This document shows positions 7,048 through 13,899 of a stretch of 13,899 nt of DNA, one piece after another; position 1 is the stretch's first letter, and each line of letters begins with the position of its first letter. Both the position numbers and the translations under genes were made by a program. The DNA is taken from positions 1 to 13,899 of the forward strand of contig CAZHOV010000149.1 in NCBI GenBank assembly GCA_964534315.1, given 5' to 3'. The DNA is from CAZHOV01 sp964534315. Its GTDB lineage: Bacteria > Bacteroidota > Bacteroidia > Chitinophagales > Saprospiraceae. Below the pieces are notes generated by a model. The model worked only from the letters and a program-made list of their open reading frames with translations. It did not search any database and was not told the origin of the DNA.

Positions 7048-9021
7048 TTAAATCCTGATAATCAGCTCTTTTCGCCTGGCTTTTTCAACCATAGCATTGA
7101 GCTCCGATAGTTTTCCAATTTGTTCTACTCCTATCCGATCCGCTTTCATCATATATTGAGAGCTAAAAATAATATTGGTCGGATTGATCTGCTTTACTTC
7201 TAATTTGTAAGAACCAATTTCATTCGTAATGGTATACGATAAATCTTCTCCGTTTTTTAGCTCAATCGGTTTATCAGAAGATATGCCGATGGTGATAATG
7301 TCACCACTGGTATAAAGGGGACAATAATCGAGCATCCGCTTTTCTGACACCTGACACAATTGATGATTGATCCATTGCTCTATGGGCAGTTTATAAAGAT
7401 TTTCATCCAACCTTGTAAATAGTTCTTCTAATTCGTAATTGAAATTGAGGCCGAATAGGAAAGGGGGCTCTGACGACTTATCCTCAATGAGATAATTGGA
7501 AAATGTACTGTTTGGAAATCGGTCTTCTATCTGTTTAGCCAGATAAGGTTCTAAAGCTTCCTGTTCTTTCAATCGCTTATACTTGAATCGTTCACTGGTT
7601 GAGAATGCTCCGGATAAGGATTCTTTACAAGAGATGGTACAATTATTATCGGATTTGGAATAGTTAATACGGACGAGTTGCCTTCTAAGGTTTTTCTTAT
7701 AATTACTCTTAGGCAGATTCAATTTTTTAAAGGTTTCTCCATCCGCAAGATTAAGCATATAAACATCTGATCCTTCCAGTTGGGGCGGAACTTCATCCAT
7801 GACATAACTGCGGGATCTTGACTTGGGGAACAACAGATGAAATTTGCCGTCAGGTAACTCCACTACATAAAATAGATCGGTAATTTGGATGGCGGTAGGA
7901 AAATCTAATTGAATACTCCCCATGTAGCGGTCTTTCGCTGAAGCCAGATAATAATTCAAACCGGATTGCTCCAAAATAGCATTGTAGATTTTAAAAAGAA
8001 AGTAAAAGTCGGCCTTTTTATTTTCAAGAAAGTACTCTACTCCAAGGCTTTGTTCCTGATTGGAGACTTGCTGGATGGTGACGTTTGTGTTAATATAATT
8101 ATGAATTTTTTCCAGTTGTTCGATCTGACTTAAGTCTTTTGTACCAACTATTTTTTTAATCATTTTTTCGAATTTACCGCGGCTTCTGATCTTGGGAGAT
8201 AAGAACTGCTTATTGAGGTAACTAAGTAGTGCCCGCCAATCCGTCAGGTTAGGGGGCGTAGCATCGGTATAGAACTTATCCAGGTTTAATTCATAGATGA
8301 AATAGGGTAGCGCTTCCGCTATGATGGCACCTCGCTCGTCAAAGTACCCGGGGAGGTTTTCCAGTTGCCAAACCAACTTGTTGGTGTTTAGGTTTTCAGT
8401 GACCTTGGGCTCCGGCATTTCGTTATAATTGCTGGAAAAAACGGGGATGTTATTTTGAACATCCAGGATAAAAGAAGACTTTAGGGTGGGTAGCATATTG
8501 TGCAAGTAGATATTGCCGCCCGTTTCAATGGTGGTTCCTTCTTGTATGCAGATCATCTCAAATTCATCGCCTACTTCCAGGCCGGGTATCGAGAATAGGT
8601 AGTATTTGTTAAAGTTATATAGGTCGTATTCGGGGGTATATTCAATAGATTTGATCTGGTCAGCTTCCAGGTCTACTACATTACCACCTTTCTTCAAGGT
8701 ACGAGCATCAAGTATGGTGATGAACATGCCGTCTTTTCTGGGGATAACAATTTTACCATACAAGTCCAATCCTCTGGGAGAAAGGATCTTTACGCGTTTT
8801 CTAAAAATATTCCTGGAGTTAAAAGCGCTATTTTCAATATATGTTTGCCGTTCTTCAGATTGCTCAACGATAAAGGCATCTTCTTTGGCAAATTCATCTG
8901 GAAAATCGATGCAGCGCTGAGGGGCATCTTCCCAGCGATAGTCTTTTTGACCATATGTCGGCACAGTGGTTAAAAAGAGTAGAAAAAAGGGTATTGTTAG
9001 TTTACGGAGTCCGGACCACAT
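7048..9021 (-). CDS. Secreted DUF3857 protein with degenerate transglutaminase-like domain
   Basis: This is a 657-aa exported protein with a signal peptide at about 1-25 (core PFFLLFLTTV, cut near Gly24/Gln25). Residues about 45-260 match the DUF3857 pattern: RKRVKILSPRGLD, then GNVVDLEADQIKSIEYTP. Residues about 295-400 line up with a transglutaminase-like fold. However, the segment matching GDCKD in the neighbouring protein reads ADFYF (337-341), so the cysteine is Phe339. The histidine position is Asp382, and the aspartate position is Leu397 or Phe398. The thiol-protease-type triad is therefore missing and the domain should be inactive as an enzyme. The C-terminal 250 residues look beta-rich and are unassigned. 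Its ATG lies 20 bp inside the end of the upstream gene, so translation is probably coupled. It may be a binding or scaffold partner of that active-looking paralogue, which is inference. Confidence 0.85.
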   Translation of the reverse strand: MWSGLRKLTIPFFLLFLTTVPTYGQKDYRWEDAPQRCIDFPDEFAKEDAFIVEQSEERQTYIENSAFNSRNIFRKRVKILSPRGLDLYGKIVIPRKDGMFITILDARTLKKGGNVVDLEADQIKSIEYTPEYDLYNFNKYYLFSIPGLEVGDEFEMICIQEGTTIETGGNIYLHNMLPTLKSSFILDVQNNIPVFSSNYNEMPEPKVTENLNTNKLVWQLENLPGYFDERGAIIAEALPYFIYELNLDKFYTDATPPNLTDWRALLSYLNKQFLSPKIRSRGKFEKMIKKIVGTKDLSQIEQLEKIHNYINTNVTIQQVSNQEQSLGVEYFLENKKADFYFLFKIYNAILEQSGLNYYLASAKDRYMGSIQLDFPTAIQITDLFYVVELPDGKFHLLFPKSRSRSYVMDEVPPQLEGSDVYMLNLADGETFKKLNLPKSNYKKNLRRQLVRINYSKSDNNCTISCKESLSGAFSTSERFKYKRLKEQEALEPYLAKQIEDRFPNSTFSNYLIEDKSSEPPFLFGLNFNYELEELFTRLDENLYKLPIEQWINHQLCQVSEKRMLDYCPLYTSGDIITIGISSDKPIELKNGEDLSYTITNEIGSYKLEVKQINPTNIIFSSQYMMKADRIGVEQIGKLSELNAMVEKARRKELIIRI

Positions 9022-10840
9022 ATTTAACAGATTTAGTTAATGTTTTTTGAATGATAGTATGAATATGTTGATAAAATTCGAGATGCGTTTCGGGGAGCCT
9101 GAGAAAGTCGCACAAATACTGATAACGGATCGTTAATTGGCTAGCTGAAGATTGCTCGATGGCAAAGTGAAAAGCTACACCGTCTTTTTCCAAATGTGTA
9201 CCTTCAAAAGGAGTAAGCTTGATCGAGTTGGGGAAATTAAGCAAGAGGTCTACTTTAAAAAGGATTGTTTGGTAATCTAATATCGCTCCCTTCTCCGGCT
9301 CTTGGCTCCGATTCACATCGGGAAAAGGCAGGAAAGAGAGGGATAAATATTGGGTATCGTCTAAAGTAGAAATAGAAGGAACAGTAGAAAGATTGGTATT
9401 TATTATTGTTCCTTTCTCGTCTCTTGAAAGATGGAAATCCTTGACTAGCCAGCCTTTGAGTTCCTCTTGAAGATACTGCTCCAGGTAGGTTTGATCATTC
9501 GTATATTCATTCAATATCCTAAGCGGAACCTGACTTAATCCTTTGTAGAAGTGCGAGGATTGCCCTTCGAATGTTTCGTCTTTCACCGAAAGTTCAAATT
9601 CAAACCGGATCTCATTGGTTGCTGCATTAACTTTTGGCACGTTGTAAAGTTTACCTTGATCGTCATTAATGATAAAGATGGTTTTATCTTGTATCTGCCT
9701 GGAGGGAAGTGGAAATATCCCGAAATCTTCGGTAGCGTCCAGACAGATGATCTCGTCATTATGATAAACGACGCAAATGACGTGATTGGCAGAGGCGAGA
9801 CTGGGGAAATCAAAATCATAGGGATGGGAAAGCGTGGGCGAAATAGCGACATAAGCTTCCAACCCCAGATACCGAAGCATTTGGCACAGTAGGTTGCCCA
9901 TATCTTTGCAGTCTCCCTGCTGGTTGGCAAACACTTTTTGAATGGGTCTGGGCTGAACTGCACCAATTCCATTTTCAAAATCGATATACCGTATTTTTGA
10001 TTTAACAAAATCAAAGACCGCTCGGATCATTTTCCTGGATGAGTCATTGCCGTATTGCTCTTTAAGTTGGTCCAGATAGGATGTCAAATCAGCACCCAAT
10101 TGTTGTTGCGGTTGGATGAGGTTGCGGTACCAGTCATTGAAATAATCAAACGGGTCGGTTCCTTTTTTTATTAAAAACAGCCTGATCTGTGGCGCTTCTT
10201 GAGGTTTGTATTGAAGCCGGTCCTTTAGGGTAGTCAAAAAGAGGTATTCCATTTCCTGATTACTACTGTCGATATGGATCTTGAAGGCCTGATCCGCACC
10301 CCGGTCAATTTTATAGGTCAGCATATAGCCTCGGGGAACCTGGATCTTATAGAGAAAGGTGTCGGTCCTTAGGTGTTCGGGAAGGGAGATAGAAGCTAAG
10401 AAAGGAATTTCGGTTGATTGCAATTCATAAGAAAAGTGGAAAGCGGCTTCCTCCTCCAATAATGGATACTGGGCGATTACCTTTTTAAACCCTCCATAGA
10501 AAGAGGAGGTAGGGGCATCGGCATAAAAGAAATCATTTTTTCGTAAGTTTTTAGATTTCCCCTTTTGATTGAAATAGCGACCCTCAACTGATTGTAATGC
10601 TTCCAGTTCGCTGTAATAAAGAGTCACTTTTCCCGGTTTTCCCGTGGGTAACATCCCTTTGAAAAGCGCTTTGGTATAGTAGGTATTGGTTTCCGGAAAA
10701 ACCCGGATGGTATACGTTTTTGATTGGAAAAAGACGGGAGAAGCTAAAAGAGCGATACTGGAAAAAAGGACTAGCCAAAAGACTCCAAAGAGAAGCCGGC
10801 AGCAGGAATTAGCTCGTTTCCAGAATAGCTCGTTTGTCAT
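9002..10840 (-). CDS. Secreted/membrane-anchored transglutaminase-like (DUF3857-type) protein, intact triad
   Basis: This is a 612-aa envelope protein. A long hydrophobic stretch at about 17-37, after a basic start, acts as signal peptide or anchor. Residues about 38-215 are beta-rich, matching the DUF3857-like front half. The transglutaminase-like core follows: AVFDFVKSKIRYIDFENG (274-291), VQPRPIQKVFANQQGDCKD (295-313) with Cys311, SANHVICVV with His353, and ICLDAT with Asp368. These give the complete Cys-His-Asp set in the usual order and spacing. The C-terminal 200 residues are a further beta-rich region. Bacterial members may be cysteine peptidases, amide-bond enzymes or non-catalytic; the substrate is unknown. 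It is the first gene of a two-gene unit with the overlapping 657-aa gene, and a repeat-rich 181-bp gap lies upstream. Confidence 0.88.
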   Translation of the reverse strand: MTNELFWKRANSCCRLLFGVFWLVLFSSIALLASPVFFQSKTYTIRVFPETNTYYTKALFKGMLPTGKPGKVTLYYSELEALQSVEGRYFNQKGKSKNLRKNDFFYADAPTSSFYGGFKKVIAQYPLLEEEAAFHFSYELQSTEIPFLASISLPEHLRTDTFLYKIQVPRGYMLTYKIDRGADQAFKIHIDSSNQEMEYLFLTTLKDRLQYKPQEAPQIRLFLIKKGTDPFDYFNDWYRNLIQPQQQLGADLTSYLDQLKEQYGNDSSRKMIRAVFDFVKSKIRYIDFENGIGAVQPRPIQKVFANQQGDCKDMGNLLCQMLRYLGLEAYVAISPTLSHPYDFDFPSLASANHVICVVYHNDEIICLDATEDFGIFPLPSRQIQDKTIFIINDDQGKLYNVPKVNAATNEIRFEFELSVKDETFEGQSSHFYKGLSQVPLRILNEYTNDQTYLEQYLQEELKGWLVKDFHLSRDEKGTIINTNLSTVPSISTLDDTQYLSLSFLPFPDVNRSQEPEKGAILDYQTILFKVDLLLNFPNSIKLTPFEGTHLEKDGVAFHFAIEQSSASQLTIRYQYLCDFLRLPETHLEFYQHIHTIIQKTLTKSVKYVVRTP

Positions 10841-10926
10841 CTAAAAAAAGATTTGTTGAAAAATAGTTAAAAATAGGAAAAGGCGCAAGAGAGAAGGGGT
10901 GAAATGGGGAAATGATTTAGTGATTG

Positions 10927-10962
10927 AACGAGGTGACGACTTAACGAGGTAACGACTTAACG
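10927..10962. repeat. Tandem 16-bp (double octamer) repeat
   Basis: Two 16-bp units, AACGAGGTGACGACTT (10927-10942) and AACGAGGTAACGACTT (10943-10958), differ at one base and are followed by AACG. Each unit is itself two related octamers (AACGAGGT and RACGACTT), so the basic period is 8 bp. The repeat lies in the gap upstream of the 612-aa gene and downstream of the 247-aa gene on the minus strand. Confidence 0.8.
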
Positions 10963-10971
10963 TCCTTGGTT

Positions 10972-11007
10972 TACAGTGAAGGCAATGTCCTTCACCTGTA
11001 GTGAAGG
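10972..11007. repeat. Three-arm inverted repeat forming alternative hairpins
   Basis: TACAGTGAAGG (10972-10982) pairs with CCTTCACCTGTA (10989-11000): 11 pairs with a one-base bulge and a 6-nt loop. The same central arm, CCTTCAC (10989-10995), can instead pair with a second GTGAAGG at 11001-11007 across a 5-nt loop, so the two stems exclude each other. It begins 14 bp past the stop of the minus-strand 247-aa gene. It could terminate that transcript or act in the leader of the 612-aa gene. No U-tract follows on the minus strand. Confidence 0.6.
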
Positions 11008-11021
11008 CATTGAGAAGAATA

Positions 11022-11765
11022 CTAATCATAGAAATACGCTTTCTTGATTTTACTTAGATTTTCTCGTCTTGTACCACTAGAAGTATTTATGAGTATGGTA
11101 AGGAAAGCTTTTTTATCGAAGACATCTTTTAAGATAAGTTCTTGAAATAATAGGCCATATAATGATATGTGCCAATTGTCCTTAGGATAGTCTAAGGAGG
11201 CCAAGGTAGAACTTAATAAGAACCATTTGTCATGTTGGCCAGGATTGACAAGTAGAGTGTTGACTACTTTGAGTGCGTTAAAATCGCTTTCTGCATTTAC
11301 ATAATCAGGATCATCATACCAAACAAGTTTATCCATATGATTCAATAAGAATAGAATATTTTCCGGATCGCTGCTTTGCGCTAGCAAATAGATAGCTTCT
11401 TCTCGGATGTTTCCTTTGACCTCATTTGAAAGAGCGATAGTTTTTAGGGAATCGTAATAGATCCTTGAAGCAATTAAGTGGTATTGTAAACCGTCAGTCA
11501 ATTTTAAAAATTGCTTTTGATCAAATAAGGAAGGTTTGGGGGGATTGGCTAGATAGCTGTTGATCTGAGCTATTCTGGTTAATAAAATGGAATAGCGTTT
11601 CCCTACTTGCTTTTTTTCTTCAAATGGAATGGTTTTGTCAAAGACGATCTTTTTCAACGAATCAAATTCTACTTTCAACTCCTTTAATTCGAGCTGAAGA
11701 CTATCGGTTTGAGCTTTCAGCGTAAAACTGAAAAAGAGAAACGAGATGAAGTAAAAGTATCGCAT
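11022..11765 (-). CDS. Secreted protein of unknown function
   Basis: This gene encodes 247 aa with a standard signal peptide, MRYFYFISFLFFSFTLKAQ, with a likely cut after Ala18 or Gln19. A helical, probably coiled-coil stretch follows (about 22-72: LQLELKELKVEFDSLKKI). The region 115-215 is made of helix pairs such as REEAIYLLAQSSDPENILFLLNHMDKL, which recalls HEAT/armadillo-like repeats. No catalytic motif or cysteine pattern is visible, and I do not recognise a family. It is on the same strand as the transglutaminase-like pair but is separated from it by 181 bp with a strong hairpin, so joint transcription is uncertain. Confidence 0.75.
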   Translation of the reverse strand: MRYFYFISFLFFSFTLKAQTDSLQLELKELKVEFDSLKKIVFDKTIPFEEKKQVGKRYSILLTRIAQINSYLANPPKPSLFDQKQFLKLTDGLQYHLIASRIYYDSLKTIALSNEVKGNIREEAIYLLAQSSDPENILFLLNHMDKLVWYDDPDYVNAESDFNALKVVNTLLVNPGQHDKWFLLSSTLASLDYPKDNWHISLYGLLFQELILKDVFDKKAFLTILINTSSGTRRENLSKIKKAYFYD

Positions 11766-11888
11766 TCTTTTATGTGAAATGTTAACTATTCAGATGTGCT
11801 ATACCCAAAAACGATGGTAATTCTAACATCCACCTCTCAGACTAATTATCCTAATTTCCTCTATCTCTTTGTCGCCACTATTATCAAC

Positions 11889-11955
11889 CCACCGTTTCAA
11901 CGGTGGTAAAACAAACGAGATCTCAATGATCTGCTGCTTTAAGAGCGAAGATCAT
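11889..11955. repeat. REP-like pair of palindromes in a 298-bp gene gap
   Basis: The gap 11766-12063 has no credible gene. Its centre holds CCACCGTT (11889-11896), a 2-nt spacer and AACGGTGG (11899-11906), a perfect 8-bp inverted repeat of high GC inside AT-rich DNA. It is followed by the 8-bp palindrome GAGATCTC (11917-11924) and by ATGATCT (11926-11932) paired with AGATCAT (11949-11955) over a 16-nt loop. Clustered stems of this kind are typical of REP elements mobilised by RAYT transposases, or of IS200/IS605-type ends. No transposase is present here, so the identity is inferred. The rest of the gap shows nothing else. Confidence 0.55.
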
Positions 11956-12054
11956 ACTTTTCCATGGATTCAACAGCGTCAAAAAATACAAAAACCATAT
12001 TACTACTTCTTCAAAAGCTGGGTCGGTGCAATTTGGTTGTATATCATAACCACA

Positions 12055-12079
12055 AACTACTAACTACCCACTACCCACC
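12055..12079. repeat. Heptamer repeat AACTACC overlapping a gene end
   Basis: Four degenerate 7-bp units run together: AACTACT, AACTACC, CACTACC, then CACCG. The stop codon of the minus-strand CPBP protease gene (12064-12066) and its last residues (VGSG) are read from this repeat, so the repeat appears to have replaced the original 3' end. Confidence 0.6.
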
Positions 12080-12978
12080 GCCCTCCTGATCATTCTCGCC
12101 ACCACAAACAGCAGAAAGGCCGAAAAAGCAGCTATGCCCCACGGAAGTTGGTCGGCTTCTTCCAGATCGAGTTGGGACATGTCCTGTTCGTAGAAAAACT
12201 GGATAAGGACCTGAGCCGCATTGTTGAAGAAATGGCCGATGACAGGGACCCATAGGTTGCCAGTCCAGTAAAATAAATAACCAAGGACGGCACCGAGGAT
12301 AACGCGTGGAATAAACCCCTGAAACTGAAAATGAATAGTACTAAAAATGACTGCAGCCACCCATACGGCAACGACGGGGTGCTTAAACCATTTTTCCAGT
12401 TGCTTTTGGATGACGCCCCTGAATAATAGTTCTTCACCGAGGGCCGGAATAATGGCAATGACGAATACATTTAGTAATAGCTCATAAGGATGATCAGTGA
12501 TCAATAAGTTGGTAATCATCTCATTAGTAGAATCTTCCATGCTCATCATCCATTCGGGAAGTGGGATTTGCTTGTTGATCCAAAACGCAAACTGGGCGAC
12601 CGGAAAGGCAAAAAAAATAAAAAGGGTACCCAGGACGATCAAATTGAGTGGTGGAAAACTATTGATGCCCAAGTATTGTTTCCAGCTGTATCGGTAGAAG
12701 ATAATCAGGAAAACAACACTCGGTATCAAAAACATGAATAGCTGGTTGATAGAGGCGCCCAGGCGAACATAATTTCTAAGATTTGCCGGGCTGTCTCCGG
12801 TAAGTTGAGTGATGGCTTCTTCAATGCTGTATCCCCATACGCCAGCTAGCGACAATATGATAGCAGCTCCGATCATCGCTCCAAACAATACAAATAAAAT
12901 GGCAAAAAATAACTTAATTTGAGGCGGAAAGTCTTGATTGAAAAACGAATGCTGATTCGATGGTTCCAGGTTTTCCAT
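12064..12978 (-). CDS. CPBP-family intramembrane metalloprotease (CAAX protease-like)
   Basis: This is a polytopic membrane protein (304 aa) of the CPBP/Abi family, related to Rce1. All three hallmark motifs are present: EExxxR as Glu182-Glu183 to Arg187 in GEELLFRG, FxxxH as Phe212 to His216 in FSTIH, and HxxxN as His249 to Asn253 in HFFNN. About eight hydrophobic segments are visible (near 22-46, 76-95, 111-135, 166-180, 200-216, 224-240, 243-260 and 279-297). A polar N-terminal tail (1-20) precedes the first. Members cleave membrane-associated substrates, and bacterial ones include bacteriocin-immunity and maturation proteins. No bacteriocin or peptide gene is seen nearby, so the substrate is unknown. 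It is divergent from pdxJ and shares its 147-bp promoter region. The last four residues come from a simple repeat. Confidence 0.92.
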   Translation of the reverse strand: MENLEPSNQHSFFNQDFPPQIKLFFAILFVLFGAMIGAAIILSLAGVWGYSIEEAITQLTGDSPANLRNYVRLGASINQLFMFLIPSVVFLIIFYRYSWKQYLGINSFPPLNLIVLGTLFIFFAFPVAQFAFWINKQIPLPEWMMSMEDSTNEMITNLLITDHPYELLLNVFVIAIIPALGEELLFRGVIQKQLEKWFKHPVVAVWVAAVIFSTIHFQFQGFIPRVILGAVLGYLFYWTGNLWVPVIGHFFNNAAQVLIQFFYEQDMSQLDLEEADQLPWGIAAFSAFLLFVVARMIRRAVGSG

Positions 12979-12999
12979 ATGCGTTTTTTTCAGAAATGG

Positions 13000-13007
13000 T
13001 AAAGTTA
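13000..13007 (-). promoter_or_regulatory. Possible -7 box for the CPBP protease gene
   Basis: On the minus strand this reads TAACTTTA, seven of eight positions of the Bacteroidota consensus TAnnTTTG. It lies 21 bp before the ATG (12978), giving a short leader. An ATTG about 21 bp further upstream could be a weak -33 box. AT-rich chance matches are common here. Confidence 0.25.
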
Positions 13008-13054
13008 GGGATTTCCGGTAGGAATTAGCAATTAATAGGGAGTAATGAATATTT

Positions 13055-13078
13055 TATTTACTATTTGAAAAGTAAATA
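13055..13078. promoter_or_regulatory. Inverted repeat upstream of pdxJ
   Basis: TATTTACT (13055-13062) and AGTAAATA (13071-13078) are perfect 8-bp inverted arms around an 8-nt spacer. TACTATTTG (13059-13067), a near match to the -7 consensus with one extra spacer base, overlaps the left arm and spacer. If this is the pdxJ promoter, the arms would be placed like an operator. It lies 48 bp before the pdxJ ATG and between the two divergent genes. Confidence 0.35.
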
Positions 13079-13085
13079 TTTTCAG

Positions 13086-13119
13086 AAATTGCACATTACA
13101 CATTGCACATTACAAATTG
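13086..13119. repeat. Heptamer array ACATTRC, left of pdxJ
   Basis: The units are AAATTGC, ACATTAC, ACATTGC, ACATTAC and AAATTGA, in 7-bp register from 13086. The array ends six bases before the pdxJ ATG, so it makes up most of the region that would be the leader. On the opposite strand the unit reads GCAATGT, the same unit as the array to the right of pdxJ. A related GCAATTA occurs at 13028-13034. Confidence 0.85.
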
Positions 13120-13125
13120 ATTTCA

Positions 13126-13848
13126 ATGGTACGACTAAGCGTAAATATCAACAAAGTGGCCCTTCTTCGGAATGCCCGGGGAGGTGATTTACCCAATTTA
13201 TTGCAGGTAGCTAAAGATTGTGAAGCTTTTGGTGCCCAGGGAATTACAGTGCATCCCCGGCCTGATCAGCGTCATATTCGGTATGATGATCTACAACCCT
13301 TGAAAGATCACGTAACGACTGAGTTTAACGTTGAGGGCAACCCGACTCCTAAGTTTCTTCAGTTAATGCTGGAGATCAAGCCTCATCAATGCACCCTTGT
13401 TCCTGATGATCCGGACGCATTGACTTCAGATTCAGGCTGGGATACCATTAAGCACAAGGACTTCCTGATTGATGTGATCGGTCAATTAAAAGAGGCAGGT
13501 ATTCGAACTTCTATTTTTTTGGATCCGGTTGAAGCTCAGGTTGAGGGCGCCAAAGTAGTTGGCACAGACCGTATCGAATTGTATACTGGTCCATTTGCAG
13601 AGCATTATACTGAAAATGCAGCAGAAGCGGTCGCTCCTCACACCCGCGCTGCTATGCTGGCCCATCAACTCGGCCTGGGGCTCAATGCCGGACATGATCT
13701 CAATCTGAATAATCTCAAGTATTTTGCACAACATGTCCCTCATCTACAAGAAGTATCTATCGGTCATGCCCTCATCTGCGATGCGCTGTATTTTGGCTTG
13801 CACAATACGATACAGATGTACCGAGAGCGGTTGGCAATTAGCAATTAG
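13126..13848 (+). CDS. pdxJ: Pyridoxine 5'-phosphate synthase
   Basis: PdxJ closes the pyridoxine ring by condensing 1-deoxy-D-xylulose 5-phosphate with 3-amino-2-oxopropyl phosphate, in the DXP-dependent vitamin B6 pathway. The 240-aa TIM barrel is of normal length. It shows RLSVNINKVALLRNARGG (3-20), the catalytic TVHPRPDQRHIR (41-52) with His43, Arg45 and His50, NVEGNPT with Glu70, RIELYTGPFA with Glu151, LNAGHDLN with His190, and a final phosphate-binding SIGHALICDAL (211-221). A TTG at 13117 is in frame three codons upstream but lies in the heptamer array, so I chose the ATG at 13126. The last codons and the TAG (13846-13848) are read from the right-hand heptamer array. The PLP-enzyme gene at 2217 needs its end product, but distance argues against a shared operon. 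Confidence 0.96.
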   Translation: MVRLSVNINKVALLRNARGGDLPNLLQVAKDCEAFGAQGITVHPRPDQRHIRYDDLQPLKDHVTTEFNVEGNPTPKFLQLMLEIKPHQCTLVPDDPDALTSDSGWDTIKHKDFLIDVIGQLKEAGIRTSIFLDPVEAQVEGAKVVGTDRIELYTGPFAEHYTENAAEAVAPHTRAAMLAHQLGLGLNAGHDLNLNNLKYFAQHVPHLQEVSIGHALICDALYFGLHNTIQMYRERLAISN

Positions 13849-13899
13849 CAATGTGCAATGTGCAATGTGCAATGTGCAATGTGCAATGTGCAATGTGCA
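13834..13899. repeat. Heptamer array GCAATGT, right of pdxJ
   Basis: Two GCAATTA units (13834-13847) are followed by seven perfect GCAATGT units (13848-13896) and a partial GCA at the window edge, so the array probably continues. It overlaps the last codons and the stop of pdxJ. The unit is the reverse complement of the ACATTGC units upstream of the gene. Perfect identity of seven units suggests recent expansion or homogenisation. Confidence 0.95.

Noticed and set aside
6904..7110. 68-aa plus-strand frame in the gap before the 657-aa gene
   Set aside because: It overlaps the end of the 657-aa gene on the other strand, is low-complexity (Phe/Leu/Ile-rich from AT-rich DNA) and has no supporting context.
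11869..12063. 64-aa plus-strand frame in the 298-bp gap
   Set aside because: It is read through the palindrome cluster and the AACTACC repeat, and shows no domain or signal.
13834..13899. CRISPR array
   Set aside because: The 7-bp units are directly adjacent with no spacers, so it is a simple tandem repeat.

Overview
The window looks like chromosomal DNA from a member of the Bacteroidota, most likely the Saprospiria (Lewinella/Haliscomenobacter-like). The evidence is a split transketolase, secreted DUF3857/transglutaminase-like proteins, one good match to the Bacteroidota -7 box (TAnnTTTG), starts without strong Shine-Dalgarno sequences, and gene gaps filled with short-unit tandem repeats. 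This placement is inferred from gene content, not from a marker gene. I see no phage, transposase, CRISPR array, tRNA or rRNA.

Left half (347-6333), plus strand. Five genes lie head to tail: the two transketolase subunits (separated by a 10-N assembly gap), a Cys/Met-metabolism PLP enzyme 6 bp further on, a multi-membrane TMTC-like glycosyltransferase with C-terminal TPRs, and an all-trans polyprenyl diphosphate synthase. The first three are probably one operon. The last two follow after 35- and 38-bp gaps, the second of which holds a small hairpin. A broken 3' end of an unrecognised gene lies at 1-105.

Middle (6410-11765), minus strand. These are envelope or secreted proteins: a 247-aa secreted protein of unknown function, two DUF3857/transglutaminase-like proteins whose genes overlap by 20 bp, and a small secreted protein. 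The upstream member of the overlapping pair keeps a full Cys-His-Asp triad. The downstream one has lost all three residues while the surrounding residues still align, so it looks like a pseudoenzyme partner.

Right end (12064-13899). A CPBP-family (CAAX-protease-like) membrane metalloprotease on the minus strand is divergent from pdxJ (pyridoxine 5'-phosphate synthase). pdxJ sits between two heptamer repeat arrays that are reverse complements of each other, and its stop codon is inside the right-hand array.

Most of the larger gene gaps carry their own 7- or 8-bp repeat family or a palindromic element, and in two places the repeat supplies the stop codon of the neighbouring gene. The main points for follow-up are the active/inactive transglutaminase-like pair, the mirrored heptamer arrays around pdxJ, the three-arm switchable hairpin at 10972-11007, and the REP-like palindromes at 11889-11955. 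No clearly new multi-gene system is evident.
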